A DNA stretch of 64,000 nt, taken from a virus. Positions 26,762 through 35,082 of this stretch are shown in pieces. The stretch is taken from positions 24,420 to 88,419 of IMG/VR virus record IMGVR_UViG_3300046820_001014; one strand, 5' to 3'. Made by a program: the position numbers and the translations under genes. Under the pieces are notes generated by a model. It searched no databases, was not told where the DNA came from, and worked only from the letters and a program-made list of their open reading frames with translations. Positions within the stretch are counted from its first letter, which is position 1. Each line of letters starts with the position of its first letter.

Positions 26762-27091
26762 TTAAAATATCCACTTCTTAAACCAAGTAGCAAAGAATCC
26801 TGGAGTCTTAATAGGTTGTTCTTCTACTACTTCTTCTTCAATACTATGTATATTATATTCTTCCATATGCTTCTCAAAAGCTGCTACTCTTTCCTTGTAA
26901 GCATCTAAATCAAAATCTGATCCTACCTCAACTATTTCTATAACTACCTGTTCTTGTGGAGCATTAAGTTCTGCAGTTTGAGTATGCTTCCTTCTTCTAC
27001 TGTTATTCATAATTATCTTATTTTCTTTAGGCTGCAAAGATAACCATTCCTCTTTAGAAATAAATTTTCCTTTAGAATTTCTGTAACTCAT
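26762..27091 (-). CDS. Hypothetical protein (109 aa)
   Basis: A hydrophilic protein with a basic N-terminus, acidic middle and an aromatic tail TPGFFATWFKKWIF that could be an amphipathic membrane-binding helix. No family recognised. It is coupled to the upstream gene by ATGA. Confidence 0.45.
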   Translation of the reverse strand: MSYRNSKGKFISKEEWLSLQPKENKIIMNNSRRRKHTQTAELNAPQEQVVIEIVEVGSDFDLDAYKERVAAFEKHMEEYNIHSIEEEVVEEQPIKTPGFFATWFKKWIF

Positions 27092-27501
27092 TCTACAGTG
27101 TATTTAGTGTTGTTAACAATTAAATATTGTATTTTCCTATTATTAACATTCTTAATAGTCTTACTATCTAAATCAAATACTTTAGAGTATCCAAAATCCT
27201 CATCAGCAGATACAAAATAACCTCTGATAGTTCTTTCCTCTTTGTTAATCTTTAAAAAGTTAACCTCAAATACATTCTTAGTATGTTGTAACACATTAAT
27301 TATAGTACCTAAAGTTGTCTTTATTTCTTGATTAAAAGTACTAGAGTTAGTACAGTAATTTGTAAACATAGAAGAGTCTTCTATATAGAACTCTCTACCC
27401 TCAGTATCTATACACTTAAATACCTCTACATCTTCCTTCCTTTGCTTAGCAATAACTTTAAATAAAAGTCTACTGCTATTCCATCCACTCATGCTAATCA
27501 T
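27088..27501 (-). CDS. Hypothetical protein (137 aa)
   Basis: A beta-rich protein with no recognised motif. The alternative start ATG at 27492 (MSGWNSSRLLFK) is equally possible. ATGA junctions link it to both neighbours. Segments such as LLFKVIAKQRKEDVEVFKCIDTEGREFYIED suggest a small OB or SH3-like barrel. Confidence 0.45.
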   Translation of the reverse strand: MISMSGWNSSRLLFKVIAKQRKEDVEVFKCIDTEGREFYIEDSSMFTNYCTNSSTFNQEIKTTLGTIINVLQHTKNVFEVNFLKINKEERTIRGYFVSADEDFGYSKVFDLDSKTIKNVNNRKIQYLIVNNTKYTVE

Positions 27502-27728
27502 AACTTATTTCCAATTTTGTTCTCAATTTCCTTTTTAACTTTTACCCAATAAGGTAGTAACATATTTGCATCATGATATTCTATATTACTTACAAGTTCT
27601 AATATCTCATTTACTGCCTCTAGTGCACATTGTTTAGCTGTATACTCATCAATGTTTCCTTGATAGCAATACAACATTATATTTATTAAAAGCTTTGCTT
27701 TGTCTTCAGGACTAATCTCCATACTCAT
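27498..27728 (-). CDS. Hypothetical protein (76 aa)
   Basis: A small, all-helical, acidic protein. Its start overlaps the phoH stop by 17 bases, and a second ATG at 27722 is possible. It has the look of a phage accessory protein translated together with phoH. Function unknown. Confidence 0.45.
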   Translation of the reverse strand: MSMEISPEDKAKLLINIMLYCYQGNIDEYTAKQCALEAVNEILELVSNIEYHDANMLLPYWVKVKKEIENKIGNKL

Positions 27729-28362
27729 TAGCTAAAATTTTACCTACCAAATCACTTCTGTGGTTATGTTTAAGTTTTACCCATTCTATACCATCAATTT
27801 TTTTAGACAACTCAATAACATAAGCCAATCCATTAAAGGTTTCTCTAATATCTTGTTGTTCTAAATCACCATTAATAATAATCTTACCTGTCTTACCAAG
27901 TCTAGTAAGAATAGCAAGCATCTCATGTTTAGTTAAGTTTTGAGCTTCCTCAACAACAAGTACATCATCAATAGTCTTACCTCTAATAAACTGTACAGGA
28001 TAAGCTGCAATCTTCTTATCTTTTACAAGATCACTAATCTTAAGCTTATCATAACACTTTTCTAGATTCTCTCTAAAAGCTTCCAAATAGGGATTAAATT
28101 TTTCTTCTAAATCTCCAGGAAGAAATCCTAATGAGTTTCCAACCTCAATTGCTGCTCTAGTAACATAAATGTAATCACATTGTTTCTTCATTAAGAAGTC
28201 TAATGCTACTTGTGCACATATTAGTGATTTACCACTACCTGCTCTACCTGTTACTATAACAATTTGATTGTTAATAATAAGTTGTTTAGCAAGTTTTTGT
28301 TCTTCATTAAGAGTTACATTATACTTAATGTCATTCTTTCTTTCCCTATTTGGTTCTTTCAT
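27712..28362 (-). CDS. phoH: PhoH-like ATPase
   Basis: This 216-aa P-loop protein is typical of phage PhoH: Walker A VTGRAGSGKSLICA (residues about 37-50), then IYVTRAAIEVGNSLGFLPGDLEEK (the family-typical VTRP/GxLPGD segment), Walker B VLVVEEAQNLTKHEM, and sensor IINGDLEQQDIRE with the (G/S)D..Q.D element. PhoH is an ATPase and RNA-helicase-like protein of uncertain cellular role that is very common in phages. It sits between the PD-(D/E)XK nuclease and a small gene. Confidence 0.9.
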   Translation of the reverse strand: MKEPNRERKNDIKYNVTLNEEQKLAKQLIINNQIVIVTGRAGSGKSLICAQVALDFLMKKQCDYIYVTRAAIEVGNSLGFLPGDLEEKFNPYLEAFRENLEKCYDKLKISDLVKDKKIAAYPVQFIRGKTIDDVLVVEEAQNLTKHEMLAILTRLGKTGKIIINGDLEQQDIRETFNGLAYVIELSKKIDGIEWVKLKHNHRSDLVGKILANEYGD

Positions 28363-28368
28363 ATTTTT

Positions 28369-29307
28369 TTAAATATTAATTAAATAACTATTATTATACT
28401 CCTCAAGAGTATAATTCCACTCATTTTTCTCCATATGCCACTTAATTCTTTTTAAAAGATTGTTATATTCTATCTCTCCTCTATCAATTTGAGTATCAGA
28501 AATCTTATAACAATGTCTTGTAAAGAATTGAGTATCAACTACCGGCATATAACAAGAGAAAGAATAATCTGGAAATACTGTAGATAATGCAAGTTTATAG
28601 AAAGCCATTTGTCTGTAATACTTCCAGAACTCAAAACTCTCTGGAAAGAACTGTGCTCTCTTAGATGTAGTCTTTAGATCTACAAGTACACAATACTTCT
28701 CCTTATGGTTTATAATAACTCTATCAAGTCTACTTTTACAAGGTATATCTAAGTACTCAAAGTATATCTCATACTCATTAAATATCTCACAATTACTCCA
28801 ATCTTGAAAGAGATACTTAGTACAAGCAGCATGAGATCTTAGAGCATTAACACATCCTTCTATAACTCCTTTCTGCTCTCTAGTCATAAACTGCTTACCT
28901 TGATTAAGTTCCAGTTCTGCTATATACTCATAAATATTACTTTTCTTAAGTGTATTTAAAAGAGTCTCATCTTTATAGTTATTATAATAAGATGCTAATC
29001 TTGCAGCTTTAATAAGAACTTCATCCTGAGTCTCAACAAGATGAGAATCTTTAATCTGAAAGTATTGTGTAACTACATTACACAAACTCTCATTAGGTTT
29101 AGCTACCTCTGATACAACAAACTCTTCAGGACTCTCACAATACAGATGTAGGAGGCTTCCGTTTTCTAGACTTGGGCTTGGAGCTAACTTTTGTATTGTT
29201 CCCTCCAGATACATCTGAAACAGCTTTGGACTTCCTCCTTGCTCTGGGTTTATCAGGGATAGAGTGCTGTTGGCTATCTCCCTCCTCTCGTAATAATTGG
29301 TTATCAT
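28369..29307 (-). CDS. RecB/Cas4-type PD-(D/E)XK exonuclease
   Basis: This 312-aa protein begins with the recognition segment ANSTLSLINPEQGGSPKLFQ and then LLHLYCESPEEF, the N-terminal pattern of the phage PDDEXK exonuclease group (putative exodeoxyribonuclease VIII-like). The catalytic core is CVLVDLKTTSKRAQFFP (D..(E/D)xK-like DLKTT) followed by YYRQMAFYKLAL. It would resect DNA for recombination with the SSB and Sak4-like ATPase. Its first 173 bases are read in another frame by the upstream nuclease gene, and the conserved N-terminus argues that this overlap is genuine. Confidence 0.75.
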   Translation of the reverse strand: MITNYYERREIANSTLSLINPEQGGSPKLFQMYLEGTIQKLAPSPSLENGSLLHLYCESPEEFVVSEVAKPNESLCNVVTQYFQIKDSHLVETQDEVLIKAARLASYYNNYKDETLLNTLKKSNIYEYIAELELNQGKQFMTREQKGVIEGCVNALRSHAACTKYLFQDWSNCEIFNEYEIYFEYLDIPCKSRLDRVIINHKEKYCVLVDLKTTSKRAQFFPESFEFWKYYRQMAFYKLALSTVFPDYSFSCYMPVVDTQFFTRHCYKISDTQIDRGEIEYNNLLKRIKWHMEKNEWNYTLEEYNNSYLINI

Positions 29308-29668
29308 ATATTTTTTTAATTTGTTCTAATACTTCCCTACATTGTTCTTGATTTCTAGGCATAAAGAATAAGTGGTCAGAATACTTAAATTTGAACATCT
29401 TATGCTTAATCTTAGCTTTCTCCTCAAGAAGTCCCTTTGTCTCAATAACTATCTTACTATCTGTAAGATAAAAATCAGACACATACTCTATCTTTCTAAT
29501 AGTTTTACCTTCATACTTAAAACTAGGTTGAATCTCAAAAGGTTCTTGTAGTTTTAAGCATGTAAGTAAATTATTACTTTCTAAGAGTTTGTAAAAATAC
29601 AACTCTAATCCACTATCAAAGATTAAGTTGTTATACTTAATCTTCTTAGTGGCATAATATTTCCTCAT
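29135..29668 (-). CDS. DUF1064-like PD-(D/E)XK nuclease with basic tail
   Basis: This 177-aa protein has a core (residues 1-115) that matches the DUF1064 / phage Holliday-junction-nuclease-like pattern: FDSGLELYFYKLL, FEIQPSFKYEGKTIRKIEYVSDFYLTD (the DF of the active site), then VIETKGLLEEKAKIKHKMFK (the ETKG lysine). The remaining 60 residues are Ser/Lys/Arg-rich and disordered-looking (RARRKSK, KSRKRKPP). This tail is encoded entirely within the 173-nt overlap with the exonuclease gene. It may bind DNA. Whether it is selected or tolerated is unknown. Confidence 0.65.
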   Translation of the reverse strand: MRKYYATKKIKYNNLIFDSGLELYFYKLLESNNLLTCLKLQEPFEIQPSFKYEGKTIRKIEYVSDFYLTDSKIVIETKGLLEEKAKIKHKMFKFKYSDHLFFMPRNQEQCREVLEQIKKIYDNQLLREEGDSQQHSIPDKPRARRKSKAVSDVSGGNNTKVSSKPKSRKRKPPTSVL

Positions 29669-29679
29669 AATATTTTATA

Positions 29680-30270
29680 CTAAAATGGTAGCTCAACATG
29701 ATTTATAAACTTAGTTCTTTCCTTAACTAAGTTCTCAACAAATCCAGCTAATAATTCTTCTTTAAAGCCTTTTACATCTTTAATACTATCAAACTCATAT
29801 ACTTTATGAAAGATATCATAAAGATTAGTAAATTCCTCATGTATAACCAACTCAGGTGTATAATCCGGATTTCTACCTTCTACTCTACCTCCTATACTAG
29901 TATAAAATCTTTCTACATGCTCAGAATATGTATTATAAAATGCTTTAGTTACATGTATAACATTTTTTGTATAATAACCAATATCTACTTTCTTTTTACA
30001 CAAAAGAAATACTATGTTACCATCTAAATCATAAATACTATCATAGAATACATAATATGGAAAGAAAGACTTTAAGTACTTTCTATTATGAGTGCTTTTT
30101 GTATTACAAAGTAATTTTGCAAAACAATCAAATAGAGTAGTTCTAGTCTTCTTAATTGAGAATGGTTCATAATTAAAAAGATTTACTTTCCACTTATTTA
30201 TGTGAGGTATTTTAGTGGAAGCATAATACTGTCTTACTAAAGCTCTTAATTCATCTGTTGTTACTGCCAT
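29680..30270 (-). CDS. Unknown fifth member of the ubiquitin-like cassette (196 aa)
   Basis: No family was recognised. The N-terminus is helical (TDELRALVRQYYAS). The middle is beta-rich and aromatic with Cys residues (DCFAKLLCN, LLCKKKVDIGYY), and the C-terminus is helical. It overlaps the E1-like gene by 10 bases and so is translated with the cassette. In known PRTRC-type and related loci an extra small protein of unclear role also accompanies E1/JAB. It could be an adaptor, substrate or ligase-like partner. All functional statements are inference from position. Confidence 0.5.
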   Translation of the reverse strand: MAVTTDELRALVRQYYASTKIPHINKWKVNLFNYEPFSIKKTRTTLFDCFAKLLCNTKSTHNRKYLKSFFPYYVFYDSIYDLDGNIVFLLCKKKVDIGYYTKNVIHVTKAFYNTYSEHVERFYTSIGGRVEGRNPDYTPELVIHEEFTNLYDIFHKVYEFDSIKDVKGFKEELLAGFVENLVKERTKFINHVELPF

Positions 30271-30932
30271 GTCAAACCATTAAAAGTATGAAAGAAAGGT
30301 ACTTCTCTAATCTCTTCACCAATATCTTCAATATGTTTCTGATTAGCAAGATAATTACATAAGAGTGCTACAGCTTGAGTTGCTACCATAGCTGCATAAT
30401 GTCCTGTCTGCTTGTAGCTACAAGGTAAATCAGGTATCTCATCATCTCTTCTCAAAGAATCAAGATACATCTGTACATGTTCTTCCTTATGTACACAGAA
30501 TATTTGAAACTCTTCTGCTTGCAATCTGGTATCTATAAAGATTTTTCTATCTTCTGTCTTACACCACTCCTCAAACATAAGTTTTCTAGCTTCCATATTG
30601 TCAAACATAGCAAAGCAGTAAGGAGTTACCTCACAACCTTCTTCATATTTACCAAGATCATCTAAGATACCATTAGAATATTCTTTAATCATAACAGCAA
30701 CTGCTGCAGCTTTAGGTTTACCTAAATCATCATACCTAAAGAATTGACAATCTAAATTTACATCCTCTACAGTATCCATCTCATAAGCAATTAAATGATG
30801 CCTAAGTCTGGATAGAAAGAAAGCTACATAAGCACCTACACCACCAAGTCCCCCTAGAATAATTTCTAGGGGTTTTTCTGTTACAAATGGTGCTGCTGAG
30901 AATCTACTAAATTCTAAACGATTATACCTCAT
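30261..30932 (-). CDS. E1/ThiF-like adenylating enzyme
   Basis: This 223-aa Rossmann-fold protein of the ThiF/MoeB/E1 family has the nucleotide loop LGGLGGVGAYVAFFLSRL (residues about 26-43), YEMDTVEDVNLDCQFF (the conserved D..(E/N)..N.(N/D)RQ-like strand) and CFAMFDNMEARK (the D..D/N...R strand). The candidate catalytic Cys is Cys171 in LPCSYKQTGHYAA. Such enzymes activate the C-terminus of a ubiquitin-like protein as an acyl-adenylate. It lies directly downstream of the JAB gene (11-nt overlap). Confidence 0.85.
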   Translation of the reverse strand: MRYNRLEFSRFSAAPFVTEKPLEIILGGLGGVGAYVAFFLSRLRHHLIAYEMDTVEDVNLDCQFFRYDDLGKPKAAAVAVMIKEYSNGILDDLGKYEEGCEVTPYCFAMFDNMEARKLMFEEWCKTEDRKIFIDTRLQAEEFQIFCVHKEEHVQMYLDSLRRDDEIPDLPCSYKQTGHYAAMVATQAVALLCNYLANQKHIEDIGEEIREVPFFHTFNGLTWQ

Positions 30933-31950
30933 TGCTTAAAAGATATTCTTGCCACTCCTTATCAGTCATTCTGGAAATATCTTTAACAGGTTTACTACTT
31001 CCAAAGGTAACTTCCTCAAAATCATCTTTAAGATCATCTAGAAGAGAATAGATAGCACCTAAACCATCAACAATAAGAGTCTTATGTTTATGTTTACTAT
31101 CAACATCATCAATAAAGTTAATTAATTGAAAGAGAGAAGCTTTAGTAGCAATATCTTTACCTTGCTCTACATGATCTATGCAAAGTTTTTCTACCTGATC
31201 TAGGTATACCTCAACATCTTCTGGAGTTCTAATCTCATCCAGAGCTTCTTTTAAAGACCTAAACTTAAAATTAATAGTACCAATAGAGTACTTAGTAATA
31301 GGAGAAACTTTATAGTGGGGAGTATAAAAAGGTAAATGAGTTTGGGCATTAACAACTTTAGTAGCTTCTTTAGCTTTAAAGATTGTATCAAACTCTTCTT
31401 GAAAATCACTACCATTTGCACCAGAGATACTTACAGGTAAAGAAAACTCCATAATAATTTTACCATCAGTAATATCTTTAGATGTATAGTTACTATCCAT
31501 ACCTCTAACACCTACAGTTTGAATAATCATATCAGTAGCAATCCTAGCATTAAAATCTAATTTATTATTAACAATAACAGATAGATGAAAAGGAAAGTTA
31601 CTTATATTATCATATAGATGTTTATCATCTACACCTGATGGGCTTACACCCATATTATGATGAGAGTGAATACTGAAAAACATTACAGGCCACTTCTCTG
31701 AGTTATCCTCAAAATAATCAGCTAATGTTGATCCCCAATCATATTCTGTGTAACCAGAAGTACCTACATCTTTAAGTATCAAATCTATTACATGTAGTTG
31801 TAGAGTATCATCATAGATATCTCCCTCAACCTTCATGACACCTACTCCACTCCACTCTATATTAGAGCACCTGGAATTGAAATACTTGATTTTCTCCAAC
31901 ACTCTGTTCTCCAGAGTTATTGGATTCTTTAGATTTTTTTTTATAATCAT
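30922..31950 (-). CDS. JAB/JAMM metallopeptidase (deubiquitinase-like)
   Basis: This 342-aa protein has a complete JAMM zinc site: Glu32 in EWSGVGVM, and H95-S-H97, then seven residues, S105, and D108 in HSHHNMGVSPSGVD. JAMM proteins cleave isopeptide bonds or process ubiquitin-like precursors. The JAB domain occupies roughly residues 10-150. The remaining C-terminal 190 residues are helical, acidic and unrecognised. The start lies inside the E2-like gene (89-nt overlap); no later Met is usable because Glu32 would be lost. The operon order E2-JAB-E1 supports a dedicated pathway. Confidence 0.88.
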   Translation of the reverse strand: MIIKKNLKNPITLENRVLEKIKYFNSRCSNIEWSGVGVMKVEGDIYDDTLQLHVIDLILKDVGTSGYTEYDWGSTLADYFEDNSEKWPVMFFSIHSHHNMGVSPSGVDDKHLYDNISNFPFHLSVIVNNKLDFNARIATDMIIQTVGVRGMDSNYTSKDITDGKIIMEFSLPVSISGANGSDFQEEFDTIFKAKEATKVVNAQTHLPFYTPHYKVSPITKYSIGTINFKFRSLKEALDEIRTPEDVEVYLDQVEKLCIDHVEQGKDIATKASLFQLINFIDDVDSKHKHKTLIVDGLGAIYSLLDDLKDDFEEVTFGSSKPVKDISRMTDKEWQEYLLSNEV

Positions 31951-32992
31951 TGTAAATTTTATTTATTAAGTCTTCTTTAGCATAATTATTCATAAAATAC
32001 TGCAACCAATCATCAATATCAGTGTAAAGTACTCTTGAGTTTTTATATATTGTAGTATGTTTTTTATGTTTAATGTGTCTACAATCAAACATTACATGAC
32101 TTGAGAGTTTCTCTAATTTATCTTGTTTAATAGTATTATCCTCAGAAAACAAATGAAAATAATCTTTCTTAAGATCAGAACTATTAAGGTTAAGTTTAAC
32201 TTCATTCTTAAGTACAGAAATAGAGATATACTTATGAATATTATTTAATAGTTCTTCATTATTAAAGATAATACTCTGAAATTCTGATTTTGATAAATTT
32301 TTACCTTTATTTAACTTATCTAAAGCATAATAATGATCACCATGTTCTGTCTTTTGAGAAACAGTTCTATAGAAATTTACCCAAAATATATCAGCATCAT
32401 TCTCATCAAATGTATCATGATCATAATGCAAATTAGTAAGAGACATTGATAGTGGAGAAGATCCCATACAAAAAGAACTAAAATCACTACTTAAGTGAGG
32501 ATGTATAAATTTAGGATTATTAATATCTACAGTAGTTCTAAAACCTCTTAGAGAAACAGTATCTATATAAAAATACATATCTCTAAGCTCAATAGGATTT
32601 CTACCAGTATTAACTTCTTGTAACATTATTTTTGGAAAATGAAATCCTAGATAATAATTTCCACTAACAGTAATTAATCCTATTTTACAAACACTCTCAT
32701 CATATAACTCAGAAGCTTTAAGCTTTCTATATTTCTGTATAAGACTAAGTTGAGTGTGATCTAGAGCATTTTTATTAAAGTTACTTAAGTTTGTAAAAAA
32801 ACTAGTATCTCTACCATTAATTTTCTCATTAAGACTTGTAAAACCTAATGAGTAATACTCATAAATCCTCCACTTATTATATTGTTTGGTATACTCCTCA
32901 ACATCAATATCTAAACTGAAAATAGGTCTAAGAGCTCGGGGCCTCCTAAGAAGCCCCTTAATCTCTTTAAACTTATTACTTCTGAGTTGCAT
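31862..32992 (-). CDS. E2-like conjugating protein (HPH...C type)
   Basis: This 376-aa protein has a central beta-rich segment (YFYIDTVSLRGFRTTVD) followed by NPKFIHPHLSSDFSSFCMG: H164-P-H166 and Cys175. That arrangement (strands, P-x-x-HPH, a short flap, then a Cys) is the bacterial E2-fold pattern known from PRTRC-type and other bacterial ubiquitin-like loci. The N- and C-terminal regions are unrecognised; the C-terminus is polar and lies in the overlap with the JAB gene. It would accept the Ubl on Cys175 from the E1. Function is inferred from motif plus operon. No RING-like partner was seen. Confidence 0.65.
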   Translation of the reverse strand: MQLRSNKFKEIKGLLRRPRALRPIFSLDIDVEEYTKQYNKWRIYEYYSLGFTSLNEKINGRDTSFFTNLSNFNKNALDHTQLSLIQKYRKLKASELYDESVCKIGLITVSGNYYLGFHFPKIMLQEVNTGRNPIELRDMYFYIDTVSLRGFRTTVDINNPKFIHPHLSSDFSSFCMGSSPLSMSLTNLHYDHDTFDENDADIFWVNFYRTVSQKTEHGDHYYALDKLNKGKNLSKSEFQSIIFNNEELLNNIHKYISISVLKNEVKLNLNSSDLKKDYFHLFSEDNTIKQDKLEKLSSHVMFDCRHIKHKKHTTIYKNSRVLYTDIDDWLQYFMNNYAKEDLINKIYNDYKKKSKESNNSGEQSVGENQVFQFQVL

Positions 32993-33509
32993 ATTTAGCC
33001 TCAGCTAAAACTCTCTCATTGAATTGTGTAGCATTAGAAGTATTTCTAATACCTAGTGCATACTCAACCTCAAATAGTCTTGCCTCAAGAACAGAACTAT
33101 CAAATTGTCCTGTTGTTCTCCTTTGTAGTGTTTGCAAAACATCCTCAAGTTTTGCCTTCATTTGAGCTAGAGAATCATGAGTATAATTACCAATAATATC
33201 AATGATTACCTCATCATCATTGGTTACAGCATCAAGTCTGTACTGCTTAAGAGCAGCTCTAACTTCATGATACTCAGCCATTGCAGCCTTCATATCCTTA
33301 GGAGAGATAAATACTTTAAGGTTACCTTCTGGAAGAGCAGCATCAGCATGCTCTAGAGAGTAAAGAGCCTTACCAACAGTAACTGTCTTGTTACTGAAAT
33401 CTACTGCAGGAAGAGCAGCTACTAGTTGAGAGAAGGTAGATACACCAGCTTCTACCTCAAATTGATTAACCTGTGAATTGTTTGTTGTTACAACAGTTAC
33501 TTTACGCAT
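32976..33509 (-). CDS. Ubiquitin-like (beta-grasp) protein with C-terminal extension
   Basis: This 177-aa protein has residues 1-72 that read as a beta-grasp domain: strand KVTVVT, strand NQFEVEAG, helix TFSQLVAAL, strand TVTVGKALYSL, then DAALPEGNLKVFISPKD (the D..LP.G..(V/L)F final strand typical of Ubl and phage beta-grasp proteins). The next 105 residues form helices of unknown role. There is no C-terminal Gly-Gly; if activated, either JAB processing exposes a new terminus or another acceptor is used. The stop overlaps the E2-like start by 17 bases. It is the first gene of the cassette. Confidence 0.65.
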   Translation of the reverse strand: MRKVTVVTTNNSQVNQFEVEAGVSTFSQLVAALPAVDFSNKTVTVGKALYSLEHADAALPEGNLKVFISPKDMKAAMAEYHEVRAALKQYRLDAVTNDDEVIIDIIGNYTHDSLAQMKAKLEDVLQTLQRRTTGQFDSSVLEARLFEVEYALGIRNTSNATQFNERVLAEAKYATQK

Positions 33510-33520
33510 AACTTTAAGTT

Positions 33521-34477
33521 TTATAAAATTGAATTTAACAAATCCTCTATATATTCATGCCCGAGGATCTTATAGGCATCAGAGAAATCTTTAATCCCCA
33601 TTTCTCTGTATTCTTTAGGGAATAATAATACTGGAATATTGAATTTCTTTCTTATAAGTATAGCAGCTTTTTTACCAGCATTATCATTGTCTGCAAGATA
33701 CAAACAATTATACTTATTTACAAGCCATGCTGGAGGGAGAACACTCTCCCCCTGCATAGCTACAGCTTGTATACCAAATAATGATAAACATACTACATCC
33801 TTATAACTCTTAGTTATTACTAATAGTTTAGGATCATTAATATATTCTATACCTTGTATACTTTTACTATTACTTATAAATCTATACTGTTTTCTCTCAG
33901 GAAAATAAGCTTTAACAGATGTGTCTGAGAATATGTATAAGAAACACATTTCCTCACCTCTAATGCAATTGACAAAGTTTCCTTCATTGTTTTTTACATA
34001 TAAATGCTTGCATGAGTGTATATTGAATTTCTGTAAAACCTCTAAGCCTATACCATATTGTTGCCAGTATTCTAACTCCTTATTAGAGAACTCTTTAAAG
34101 TTAACTCTTATTTCTGCACTTTTCTTCTTATCCACAAAGCTCAATCTTGCAATCTGTGTTTTATTATTTTTGTTATTTAATAAATGATAAGGAATAGTGC
34201 TCTTTAAAGTATTATAAATATCCAACAGTGCTTCTTGGTAACTAAGTTTCTTTAGATACATAACAAAAGATATTGCGTCTCCACAAAACTCTCCTGGTCT
34301 GTTATCATAATAACGTAGTATGTTACCATAATATTGAAATGCACATGTTGGAGACTTATCTCTCCTCAAAGGACTTATAAAGTTACCTTTAACTACTGGA
34401 ACGCCATAAGCTTCAAATATACTTTCCTGTGAAAAGGTTTTATAAACATAGTCCCTACTTAAATTAGAGACATACAT
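33521..34477 (-). CDS. DnaG-like primase
   Basis: This 318-aa protein has an N-terminal region with SPLRRDKSPTCAFQYYGN and FCGDAISFVMYLKKLSYQEAL, the CHC2-type zinc-binding/primase domain pattern. It then has a Toprim-like region: LVITKSYKDVVCLSLFGIQAVAMQGE (the Glu of the usual EG.D is replaced, as in several Bacteroidota-phage primases) and LADNDNAGKKAA (DxD). It would synthesise RNA primers together with the DnaB-like helicase at 38131. It lies next to SSB, 11 bases before the Ubl gene. Confidence 0.82.
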   Translation of the reverse strand: MYVSNLSRDYVYKTFSQESIFEAYGVPVVKGNFISPLRRDKSPTCAFQYYGNILRYYDNRPGEFCGDAISFVMYLKKLSYQEALLDIYNTLKSTIPYHLLNNKNNKTQIARLSFVDKKKSAEIRVNFKEFSNKELEYWQQYGIGLEVLQKFNIHSCKHLYVKNNEGNFVNCIRGEEMCFLYIFSDTSVKAYFPERKQYRFISNSKSIQGIEYINDPKLLVITKSYKDVVCLSLFGIQAVAMQGESVLPPAWLVNKYNCLYLADNDNAGKKAAILIRKKFNIPVLLFPKEYREMGIKDFSDAYKILGHEYIEDLLNSIL

Positions 34478-34480
34478 TTA

Positions 34481-35065
34481 TTAAAATGGCAAGTCGTCTG
34501 CTCCAGTAGGAGCACTAGTAAAGTCAGCACTTACTTCAGGCTTAACTACTACATCAGTAGGAGTAACATTTAGCTTATCACTATTAGGAGCAGCAATGTA
34601 ACCACTCTTTGCAAATTCCAGATATCCAGATTTGCCATAGACAAGCTTAACATCAGCAGTCTTATCACTACCTACTGCAGTCACAAAGTTCTTGCAGAAC
34701 TCATTGTAGTTTTTACCCTCTACTACTACATCACCAATAACAGCAGTCAATACTGTTTTGGTATCTCTAATAAAGCCCATCATCTCAAGTGCATTAGAAA
34801 CTTCATCAGTCATTTCTACACCTTTCTGACCTTTAACACCATTAAACTCAAAGTTAAATGGACAAGCTCTACCCATTGGGTTACCAGCTTGTTTAGGTTC
34901 CCACATAATTTTCTTAATGTTGCTATCAACAATTCTAAGAGACAAGACAGGATCACCAGAACCATCTTTTCTAAGAGGTTCAAAAATAGCTTCTACAGGT
35001 ACATTAACATTGATACCTGGTTTTACTGAAGCAGCAGGGGCTTTTACACTATTAGTATTAAACAT
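34481..35065 (-). CDS. ssb: Single-stranded DNA-binding protein (SSB-like)
   Basis: This 194-aa protein ends in DDLPF, the acidic-aromatic C-terminal tip that SSB proteins use to recruit partners. The central 110 residues form a beta-rich region compatible with an OB fold, though no OB-fold residue set is diagnostic by eye. Its position just upstream of the primase and near the ATPase and helicase fits. The last 40 residues are a flexible linker (Pro/Val/Ser/Asp). The SSB call rests on the tail, size and context. Confidence 0.6.
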   Translation of the reverse strand: MFNTNSVKAPAASVKPGINVNVPVEAIFEPLRKDGSGDPVLSLRIVDSNIKKIMWEPKQAGNPMGRACPFNFEFNGVKGQKGVEMTDEVSNALEMMGFIRDTKTVLTAVIGDVVVEGKNYNEFCKNFVTAVGSDKTADVKLVYGKSGYLEFAKSGYIAAPNSDKLNVTPTDVVVKPEVSADFTSAPTGADDLPF

Positions 35066-35082
35066 ATTTTTTATTTATTTTA

